DNA of 64,000 bases from Panaeolus papilionaceus. Lineage: Eukaryota > Basidiomycota > Agaricomycetes > Agaricales. Positions 55,636 through 64,000 of the stretch are shown here, one piece after another. The stretch spans positions 1,116,001 to 1,180,000 of the forward strand of contig JADNRZ010000015.1 in NCBI GenBank assembly GCA_015501605.1, read 5' to 3'. Positions within the stretch are counted from its first letter, which is position 1; each line of letters begins with the position of its first letter. The position numbers were made by a program, and so were the translations under genes. The notes beneath the pieces are model-generated. The model worked only from the letters and a program-made list of their open reading frames with translations. It was not told the origin of the DNA and ran no database searches.

Positions 55636-57280
55636 CCTCTCTGCCATCCTTAATCCACTGATGCTTAACGAAGGGCGTCGTTACCTTTTGTATGTTCATT
55701 GTCAACGATCTGATACATTTCTTCGTCTGCACGCCCAGAGCTGAGGTGTGTAGGGGGCGGGGAGCAGTGGGGATGTAGAGGGTGAGGGATTCGAAGAGGG
55801 GGCTGGATAATTCAGATGGGTTCGAGTTAGGGACATACGAACTCCCCCAATACAGGACTGATGGGATAAACTCCCACAGCGGCGCATATGAACCATGCGC
55901 TCATCTATCCGCAGTCTTTGTTCTATAGCTACAGTATCACAACACCACCGACTCGGAATCTAAAATAATCAAAACACACAGGGGAAAATATGCATGCCAC
56001 TCAACCCCTCCGGCCTATCCCCATACTCACTCCTCGCAATTACTCTATCACTTTCCTGGGTCGTCCATGCTGCCCCTGCCATAGCGTACAGATCCGGAAT
56101 GTGATGAGAGGGTTCACTGGTGTGGTCGTTGTACCCTCCTATCAGACATGTCACGGTAGTGGGGCATAAAACTGTAATGGGGGGTGAAATTGTGATGAGG
56201 TTTAAACCATCAATTTTAGTAGAGATAGCAGAAAACCGAATGCAACTCACCATCGAAACACTTATCCAAAGACCTCCCTCCCACCTCTGCTAGCAACACT
56301 TCCCCCAACATCATAAGTATATAATGACAAAGCTATACGCTCACATAGAGTCACGCTCTGTCCACCCACCATCCTCCCTCCACACCTCCATAAACCCCGT
56401 TTCTTGGTTGAATCATGTGTATGGCGACATGAGCGCACACTTGAGAAGCAAATTCATTATTCCATTGTACTTGTTAAGTTCACACGCGAGGATATAGCTG
56501 CGTAATCATCGTCTGTGGGTGGGTGGTAAGTCCTTTTTGTTAGAGAAGAAGTAGGGGTGTAGGAGGAGGGGGTTGAAGGTTTGAGAGAGACTCAGACTCA
56601 CAAGCATAATGCAACGACCTCGACCCGCTCTCCGAATGCACATCATCAGTGACCCAACCATGGCTGTCATACACCGAACTAAGCACCGCTCGGACTTCGT
56701 AGTCCAATTCTATATTATCACTTTCTTTTATTAATACCATTTCATCAATTCGAGCCCAAAGAAGGAAAGGAAAGAAAAAGAGAATCAGCGCTAACTCACC
56801 TCTTCCCTATCCTCATACCTCACTTCCCAATCCCTCTCAGGCGCTACAGTCACATACATAGTTCCACACCGGCTACTGTGCGAGATTCAAATTCACTTGT
56901 CAGGGTCCATCGAATGTTTCTGTCATGTCATGAAGATTGAATGTCCAAGTGTTGTTGAGTTTCAACAGTGCCTCCGCAATGAATGAGTTCGCATACGTGC
57001 CAACCATGATATTGGTCTCGACGATGTTTGTCTAATGGGGAGCCAGTCGCTCTATAAGGAGCGCATATATATGTGGGCAGGGTCTTCGATGTCGATAAAT
57101 TGAGTATGAGGTGATTTGAGAGAGTATGAGGTGGGTCGGGAATGTGAGTGTGCATGTAGGCATCGGAAGAAAGAGGAAAGGAAAGCCGCACCTGTTGATA
57201 ATCTTGCAACATGCTCCTCACCATTCCTGGTACCTTTTCTGTGCAAATAAGATTTGCCATACCCATTCTGCGCAAGAGGT
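55636..57280 (-). pseudogene. GH92 exo-alpha-mannosidase remnant 6 (class as remnant 2)
   Basis: Minus strand: 'GMVRSMLQDYQQ' near 57225, 'SHGWVTDDVHSESGSRSLHY' near 56670, 'GGYNDHTSEPSHHIPDLYAM' near 56115 followed by 'AGAAWTTQ', 'CGQ/CG-MSAWF'-type exon near 55905 (here changed to 'R*AHGS' in one frame), and 'FVKHQWIKDGREVVFEM' near 55660. Same N-terminal truncation as the other copies. Confidence 0.82.
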
Positions 57281-57662
57281 GTCATCTATATGTATCATAT
57301 CATATCATAATGTCAATTGTAATGTAAATAGCAATGTTAGAGGACACTAAAGAAGTGGAAGAAGAAGGATTGAAGGAAAACCAGGCGCTTAAGTCGAATA
57401 CACATATACAACTCCCCTTCATGCACGGTATTATCATCCCCCGAATATTAGCCCCCATGTCCATGTTGTTCATTGGGCTGCTGATCCAATCTTGTCGTTC
57501 ACTCAGGTAGCCACAAATTTCGAAATCCGTTATGTCTGCAGTTCAAGAGGATCAACAGTGATGTTTGAATATGAAAGGAAGGAGGGGGATGATTGAATGC
57601 ACTACCTGCAGTTCTTTTGACGTCATTTCAGTGACGATGATGATAGACAGGCCAGAACCATG
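57281..57662. other. Spacer beyond GH92 remnant 6, left of the transposon
   Basis: Conserved spacer, no gene; it ends in 'ccatg', where the element at 57663 begins. The spacer resumes at 58404 with 'atgagcgtatgtcaac'. Confidence 0.55.
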
Positions 57663-58403
57663 CACTCCTGCGGGTCACTACTTTATGCTATGTTAGAAAG
57701 CCAAACAAAAAGTTTAAATTTACAGCATGGTTGTATGAAGACCAGAAATCCGGCAGAATAGATAATCTATCTGGAGCAGAAATGGAATGCAGAAGGTAAT
57801 CCTTTTTCTTTGACGTTTGACAGCCAAAATAGACCTAAAAAGTTAATGTTGATGCCATCAATAACGACCGAAAATAGGATACCTTTTCCTACCTGTTTGC
57901 GAGACAAAAAGCATCACCTGTTTGAGCAACAGATACAATAAGAGTTGTTAACCTTTTCTGATTCTACATATTTATCCAAAAGGTTTACCATTTCGAGCCG
58001 CTTTCTGACCCCCAAAAAGTCCCCCTGCCAACTTTTGCGGGGATGACTTTCTGACAATCAAAATGTCATTGTAATTGTTCTCCCTTTTGTCCTGCATGAA
58101 TAATAAAAAATGTATACCTTTTCTACCCACATTTGGCCACAATAAGATTGAAATATATCGAAAAATAAATGGATTTAATAAACTTAACCTTTTGTGGTTT
58201 TTTTTGTCTCCCAAAATCAGATCATAAACTTCATCTTTTCAAAACCCAGGTCGACTACAAATAGGTTTACTATTTTAGGAATATGTGGTGCTCAATAGGA
58301 TGACCTTTCTGATGCCCTTTTGTTCGCCAGAAAGCTTTGTCTAGGAATTTTATCTTTCTACACTGGTTTCTAACATACCAGAAAGGTGTCACCCGCGGGA
58401 GTG
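57663..58403. mobile_element. 741-bp non-autonomous DNA transposon, CACTA-like
   Basis: Begins CACTCCTGCGGGT and ends ACCCGCGGGAGTG, an inverted repeat that continues with few mismatches for about 40 bp (left '...tatgttagaaa', right complement '...tatgttagaaa'). It is flanked by a direct ATG (57660-57662 and 58404-58406). The other spacers read through this point without it (37200 and 27947), giving an empty site. CACT ends plus a 3-bp duplication fit the CACTA/EnSpm superfamily. Inside, the short motif 'accttttc' or close variants recur on one strand (near 57883, 57951, 58114, 58192, 58301), like the subterminal repeats of that group. No transposase. Confidence 0.8.
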
Positions 58404-59560
58404 ATGAGCGTATGTCAACTTGATTCAATGTGCGAGTAAAGTTCCTTATTGAGTTTGAATTTGAACATTGGAACCAGATCAAATCACTCCCTTACATAAC
58501 AAACACCACGATCCCTGTTCGTGCACTCATCTCCTCCGTCAGTGCTACCTCCTCTACTCCTCCTAATTTTTGTATTAGTGCCTAAGACGCCGATAAATTG
58601 ACACTACCAACAAGGTTGGCGACGTGGTACCAGCGCAATCCTCGTCAGTCCGTCGTGACTCCCATGGAGCCATTGCTCTTGCCGTAGTCGTGCCAGATAC
58701 TCATAGGACCAGGTACGCTCTTCCACTACTTGAATTAATGCATATTCTGAATTATAAACACTTAGAAAGGTCTAATTATCAGGCTATTATTGGTAAATGA
58801 ATCAACACTGTAGAAAGCCGGGGTCTGTTGAGCGTCCCATTGCGCAATTGGTATGAAGCACTGCTCAATTCTACAGTATCTCCAGGCTGACGGACATATT
58901 TCCAATTAGCAATATTTCGATCCCGTGTGGTCAAGGCACCATAAAACCTGAAAATATCTTTGCTACGCCCTATACGATGTGTCATGGGACTATTTTCTTG
59001 GTGCCTTCATTCACTTTGGACAAAGAGACCGCCGTTCTCAAGGTACATACTTCAAATTGCTACCCACACGCATACATATTGCTTATGCTATTTTACGCAG
59101 AACTTGACAATGGCGCGACGTCTTGCTGAGCTCGCGTTATGCGTTAGAACACAAAATATTACTGTTGTGCCCGTTGTTCAGCCCGAGACCTTTGGACGTG
59201 CATCCTTCCCTGGTGGAAGCTTTTATTACACATGTGGCGCTTTCCCAACGACAACACTTCCTTATTATACCTCCCCAGAACCTTCTCCCCCAACGTCTTA
59301 CCCAAATCCTCATGGTTGTGAATGAAGGAGGGTGGTTCAACTATATAATACTTGCAGTTGTAACAATTCGTCGTGGATTGTTGGGTCAAGTGGTGGATCC
59401 GCTTCCCTGGTCGCTCGTATTCGTGGATGACGTGGCCTGGGTCCTCCATCGCACCACTGGACTACTCCCCGCTATGACGATAAGGAGGATAAATGGCCCA
59501 GAACGTAGATGGAGGGCGCCATCATTCGGTATGTCATGTGTATTTTCTTCTTTTATCGCA
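58404..59560 (+). pseudogene. Spacer remnant and unrecognised cassette, copy 11
   Basis: Cassette begins about 58490. It has donor gtacgctc near 58713, second exon near 58767, third exon near 58910 and donor gtacatac at 59041. The fourth exon 'MARRLAELALCVRTQNITVV' runs on as 'PETFGRASFPGGSFYYTCGA'. The last block reads 'LLGQVVDPLPWSLVFVDDVA' then 'WVLHRTTGLLPAMTIRRING', before the gtatgtc donor at 59529. With copy 6 this is the best version of the last two exons. Confidence 0.52.
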
Positions 59561-60542
59561 GTACTTACATTATACTCGTCATTCAGAGAAAGTTTAGGCT
59601 AATCTATTATGGTAGTGCTAATATGCGGTCGCCTGCCTCCACTGCCAGCGTTTATGACCTCCAGTGCAGATTTTTCGCCATCGCCTTAGCCCCCAAACAT
59701 GTGTTCCCTCACCATCACACTTGTCCACTTCCTCCTCGTCTCTCCTCTCCCTCTATGGCCCCCACTCGCACTCGTGTAGGCATGCCTCGCACCTTAACCT
59801 GACCCGACCCAGCATCAAACTCGGACAGCAAACGCTCACCCAACCTTTATCTTACTACCTATCCCCCGCCAACGCCTCTTCTACCACAAACACAAACCTA
59901 CCACCGGTATTTCTCCATTCAACGACACTTCTCCACACTCAATAAGTTCAACAAGTCTTATCGCTCGCCATGAACACCGAATTTGGGGAAAGGGTGAGAC
60001 GAAAAAGATCGGAGAAATCTGGGGCTGTGGAATGTGTGCGCGGGCAGTGCGAGTCGGATGTTGGTTGCGAGGTGCACAAGTGTATGTTGTCATATTCTTG
60101 CCCGATCCTTGTTTTTATTTTCATATCTAATTCTTATTTTATTTGGTATATCTGCAGTCGCCTCTCCACTTTATCCTCCTCACCCAAATCTTATGTGTCG
60201 CGTATGTCTGCCTGCCCCCTCACCATCCCACTCGCGACGCTCAGGCGGTGCCTCCACTTTGACCCCGACTCCAAACCCTGCCTGAATTTGCATCCTCTCG
60301 TTAAAGAATCCGACAAATCACTTCATTAGATGTCGGCCAAAGAGGATCGGAGAGGTGTGATTAAGCCACCCATGTGTTCACCGCTCAATCCGCAGGCGCA
60401 CCTCCAGTCGCCTCCACCATCACCTACCCCACCACCTCCACAACGACAGCCATGCATTAGAACCCTTGCAAGGGTCCATTCATCTCCCGAACACTGCGAA
60501 GAGTATCACCAAGATGGCAGACGTTCCCTAGGCGATGTGTAG
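59561..60542 (+). pseudogene. DNAJC3-like TPR remnant 17
   Basis: Divergent copy with an intron ending tctgcag near 60157, then 'ATLRRCLHFDPDSKPCLNLH' (60235 on) and 'PLVKESDKSLH' ending in TAG at 60327. 'SAKEDRRGVIKP' resumes after the stop. The segment before the J domain is lost and replaced by unrelated sequence up to 60600. Upstream of the truncated GTPase 6. Confidence 0.72.
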
Positions 60543-61054
60543 AACGTGTAGGCACCTCTCCAACCGGGGAGGAGGGAAGAGTGGTGCTGGGGGATTCCAA
60601 TTTTATTTTAGGCATTAGGGTCAGTTGGGGGTGGGTTGGTGGGGGTCACGTAGGGGTCGGGATGGCGGGTATCATCGGTATGAGGAGGGGATGCGTGGTG
60701 GAGAGGGTGATGGCAAAGATGAGGAGGATGGGGATTGGGATGTGTTCGTGTTCATATGTGCTAGCGTTAGTGTTATTCTGTGTAGGATTGAGCGGCAAGG
60801 GACAATACTAAGGACTGGCGGATGTATAGTATTTGTTGCATTTAATCTTGATCTTGATGTTTCGCCATTGGAAGTAATTCTTGGGTCGGGTTTTGAGGTC
60901 AACGAGTCGCTATCGTTGGTGCAGAAATCCTAGTATTTAGTGTCGAACTTTGGTTCTGTTCCTGTTTTTACACGCCTTGTTTAATATACCTTGGACGTTT
61001 ATGGCATTGTCTCATGAGGCGTTAAGACTCTGGCTTGGTGGTGGGCATCCTTGC
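60543..61054. other. Upstream region of GTPase 6
   Basis: G-rich then AT-rich upstream block like those of the other GTPases. No coding sequence recognised; open stretches here are not conserved. Confidence 0.45.
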
Positions 61055-61062
61055 TATTTATA
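61055..61062 (+). promoter_or_regulatory. TATA box of truncated GTPase 6
   Basis: TATTTATA 107 bp before the ATG at 61162, in the conserved context, although the gene behind it is truncated. Confidence 0.55.
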
Positions 61063-61161
61063 AGTGCCCTTGGTAAGAACTGTGCCATGCGGACTGCGCC
61101 TGGCAGATGTATGCTCAGCATCTCTTAAAATCAGACCTCTAGCACCAGCTCTCTACTCATA

Positions 61162-61320
61162 ATGTCGACCACTGCTGAGGAATATGATTGGATTCAAGTG
61201 AATGGTCCAATAAGTATCACACCTATAACTCGTGAAAAAGTGAGAAAGAAAGATTTGGGGATTTACATGTGTGTACTGTTTAACACATTCATCTCGCCTC
61301 GATATCGCCGCTTAGTTGTC
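61162..61320 (+). pseudogene. Truncated P-loop GTPase 6 (exon 1 only)
   Basis: Exon 1 (61162-61268, 107 nt) is open and encodes the N-terminal 'QVNGPISITPITREKVRK' type segment with the usual gtgtgt donor at 61269. Intron 1 is followed only to about 61318, then the sequence jumps to the spacer that normally lies after GH92 ('gaataggacaaaatcctc'). All GTP-binding motifs are missing. It can give at most a short peptide. Confidence 0.8.
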
Positions 61321-61379
61321 TTATTGTAGAATAGGACAAAATCCTCTAATCTAATCTCAGACTCTCAGACCAACGCCCC

Positions 61380-62130
61380 AGTGGTGAGTAATTTCCTTAT
61401 TGGTCTTGGACCGTCCAATCACAGCCAATCAAATCAAACCAAAGCACTCATGTCTCCTGTTCGTGCACTCAAGTACTCGTCTTCTCCATACGTTCTGCCC
61501 CCCTCTATTTCTTCACCTTATTTTATCGGTGATGGAAATGCTAAAGAATCAACGACGACCGGCATAGATACTGATGTGGCATTTGTGGGACCCGCCTCTG
61601 CTCGTGTAAAATGGTCCGCGTTGAGTTTGCAACTCGTACTCATTGGACCAGTCTCAGGTATGATTTTTACTCTACTCGTTAAATTAATGTGTATTCTTAT
61701 TTCTACATACTTAGAAACGTCTGAATCGCAGGATGTACCAACCCAGTTGAAGTGATGCCTTCAGTGATACGAGAATAGTGGATGGAAATTGCGAGTCTCC
61801 CATTGCACAGGTCGGTATTTATCACTCCTCTCAATCATAAGACGTCTCCAGGCTGACGCACATATTCAAATTTAGCAACAATTTAGGAACACTCTCCATT
61901 CCGGTGTGGCCAAGTAACTGTAAAACTGAATGTCCAAATAACCGTTGATGCGTCATGTAACTGTCTTCTTGATGCTTTCATCACAACCGCTAACTATGGA
62001 TCCTATTTTACACAGAACACAATAACGGCCAATTTTCCAGCTAACATTGGACACGGGTCAGGATACAAAGACTGTTATGCCTGCTCTTATACGACACCGA
62101 TACTTGTCTGGCTTTAGTTTCAACTGGGAT
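61380..62130 (+). pseudogene. Unrecognised cassette, copy 12 (divergent 'GPVSG' type)
   Basis: First exon open from 61381 through 'VRALKYSSSPYVLPPSISSP' to 'LVLIGPVSG' with donor gtatgatt at 61658. Second exon 'ETSESQDVPTQLK' then TGA at 61753-61755, a third block near 61875, and a fourth block after ttacacag near 62017. Best copy of this variant of the first exon. Confidence 0.47.
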
Positions 62131-62238
62131 GACTTCAACAGCACACATGCACGGAACAGCTACACATGCACCATTTCTTTCTCTCCCTTCTCCTTCCCTC
62201 AACCTATCGTTGACCACATCTTTAATCCACTCCCATCC

Positions 62239-63365
62239 ATGCATCTCGTCACGCACCCCTCTCTTTCCCCCTCCTCTTTGCCTCGCCTTGGCATCTGTGC
62301 AGTCAGAACTCTTTACACCTCGTCTCTTTCTGCTTATCAATGAGGCTGGCATCCTCCTCTCGACGGGCCAGTTTTGGGCGGCTGCAAAGGTTCATTTGGA
62401 GGCTCTCGGTGAGTATCGTTTTCAGTTCTGATTTTGTTCTCTTTTCTTCATCGCCATAATTTTATCTCTTCCTTCTTCCCAAGCCTTAATTGATGATATA
62501 CACAACAACACTAACTAACCCTTCTCATCTTCATAGCCCAATCTTGCGCCGATTATCTACTCTACTACAAATGTGGCACCGTCTACTCCTGCATGCAGCG
62601 GCACACCTCCGTACTCGAGGATTTCAAGCGAGTCCTGTCGCTCACCTCCAGCACCTTCAACAACGGGCATCTCATGAAAGCCCGAATCCAGACCCTTGAA
62701 AGCACCCACACCTCCCTCGCTCTCTATGTCAGGAAGAAGACCAAGTACAGGGAAGGGGAGGCGCTGGGAGGATATTTGACAGAACTGGAAAGAGTGAGGG
62801 GTGAGACAGAGGAGGAACCTGACGCGGGGTTGTGGAATGCGTGTGTGGAGAGTGCCAGTCGGACACTGAGGGTGGCGAGTCATGATGTTGAGGTTGGGAA
62901 GTGGAGGGCTGGGTGTGCGCTTGGTGCAGGGGACGCGGAGGGTGCTGTTGGTGATTGGACGTGAGTTGATCGTTGTCTGATTTACCCATCCCTGATACCG
63001 ACATCTGATATCCCTCGCAGTTGTCTTTCCCATCTCCTCGCCCACATCTTCCATCTCGCCCACCCCTACCTCCCTCCCTCGCCCACCCCAATGACGACAC
63101 TCAAACAGAGCCTGCACTCCGACCCCGATTCCAAGCCGTGTCTTGGCTTGCACTGTTTCTGCAAAGTTTTCAATAAATCGTTCTTCGCCCTCGATGAACT
63201 CTTAGTCAAAGAGGACTAAAGAGCGGTGTTGAAACTCCTCACGGACATGAGCCGGAAGGTGGATCTGTGGAATCGGTGGGAAGCGGCGGTGAATCCTAAC
63301 GTCGGCGAGGGTAGGGAGAGGTTCTCCTGCTAGCGCTCATCCCCGAGGCGTTACTCAAAACCCCA
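62239..63365 (+). pseudogene. DNAJC3-like TPR remnant 18 (intact exon 2)
   Basis: Exon 1 from ATG 62239 is frameshifted in the signal region (one extra T relative to remnant 12) and reads 'GQFWAA' where others have GQFGEA or GQF-stop. Exon 2 (62537-62960) is fully open: 'AQSCADYLLYYKCGTVYSCM', 'HTSVLEDFKRVLSLTSSTFN', 'AGLWNACVESASRTLRVASH', ending 'GAVGDWT' at a good gtgagt donor. Exon 3 (63021 on) carries 'TTLKQSLHSDPDSKPCLGLH' and 'NKSFFALDELLVKED', then TAA near 63217. Pseudogene; no J domain. Confidence 0.8.
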
Positions 63366-63409
63366 TCATCATCATCTGCAACTCCAACACTGCCCTAGTA
63401 GTAGCACCC

Positions 63410-64000
63410 GTATATGCGTCTCCTCGCCGTCACACCCTTCCGCTCCTTCCTCTTCTCCGCCCCACCCGTACACTGCTTCAAGTAAACATCCACCACGGCT
63501 GTTCGCATGCTCTTCATCCTCTCTCCGCTCCGACTCTCCTACCCTCCTACTTCTCCTCTCGGTAACCAGGATGCCAATAAATTAGCGATAACCAATAATG
63601 GTGGTGACGTGGTACCCGTGCAACCATTTTCTCCTGGAGAAGCTGTTGTGACATCCATTGAGCGCGCCATTGCCCCTCCCATGGTGGTGTCAGCTACTCA
63701 TGGATCAGGTTCGCTCTCCTACTATTTTTATTAATATGTTTTCTGAACTATAAACACTTAGCAACGTGTAAATCTCAGGATATTATCGATACAGGAACTA
63801 AGACGGTTGAAAGCGAGGCTCTGGGATATGAGAATAGGGGGTGAAAGAGCTGAACGTCCCATTGCGCAAATCGGTATGAAGCACTCCACCATTCTACGGA
63901 ATCTCCAGTCTGACGCACATATTTCTGGTTAGCAACGTTCCAATCCCCTGCGTCTGGGGCTCAGTAAAATTTGAATATACTTTGGCAACGCCCCAATGCT
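63410..64000 (+). pseudogene. Unrecognised cassette, copy 13 (cut by window end)
   Basis: First exon open from 63507 with 'GDVVPVQPFSPGEAVVTS' and 'RAIAPPMVVSATHGSG', then a gttcgctc donor at 63708, second exon near 63765-63870, and third exon from 63933 to the window edge. Confidence 0.5.

Noticed and set aside
1..64000. CRISPR arrays, bacterial operons, riboswitches, rRNA genes.
   Set aside because: No regularly spaced short repeats, ribosome-binding sites or rRNA sequence. Short spliceosomal introns show eukaryotic DNA.

Overview
The window looks like nuclear DNA of a filamentous basidiomycete (probably an agaricomycete). Genes are split by short GT-AG introns of about 55-95 nt, promoters carry TATA boxes, and the recognisable families are fungal: a P-loop GTPase with a TTMW-type G4 motif, a DNAJC3/P58IPK-like TPR co-chaperone, and a GH92 alpha-mannosidase. 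This is inference from gene structure; no marker gene names the species.

Almost the whole 64 kb is an amplified gene cluster. The repeating order is: an unrecognised multi-exon cassette (+), a DNAJC3-like TPR gene (+), a GTPase gene (+), and a GH92 gene (-, convergent with the GTPase). At least nine partial or complete rounds can be traced. The cassette, TPR and GH92 copies are all broken by stops, frameshifts, damaged splice sites or truncation. Every TPR copy lacks the J domain and every GH92 copy lacks its N-terminal half.

In contrast, five GTPase copies can be spliced into uninterrupted five-exon genes of 403, 403, 438, 408 and 404 residues, at 9147-10628, 23454-24930, 32354-33933, 42365-43864 and 53231-54718. 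A sixth (61162-61320) is only exon 1. The GTPase therefore appears to be the part of the unit that selection keeps, while its neighbours decay as passengers.

Layout: 1-14342 and 14343 to about 28540 are two tandem copies of one 14.34-kb unit. Over the first ~6.2 kb they are nearly identical, the few differences being mostly single-base length changes; divergence then rises to several percent around the GTPases. From 28.5 to 43.9 kb lie two more divergent units with GTPases 3 and 4. From 44.5 to 48.2 kb is a unit whose GTPase is gone: homology stops in the GTPase upstream region and a ~3.1-kb unique stretch (48227-51355) follows, holding a possible spliced micro-gene. From 51.4 to 57.6 kb lie GTPase 5 and a GH92 remnant. 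At 57663-58403 sits a 741-bp element with imperfect ~40-bp terminal inverted repeats and a 3-bp target duplication (CACTA-like, non-autonomous). The last 6 kb hold the truncated GTPase 6 and further TPR and cassette remnants, cut by the window end.

The five intact GTPases are conserved in the G motifs and C-terminal tail but vary sharply in a short patch after the G domain and at alternating positions of a preceding strand. That pattern fits a locally diversifying family, possibly in self/non-self or defence recognition, but no function can be assigned from sequence alone.
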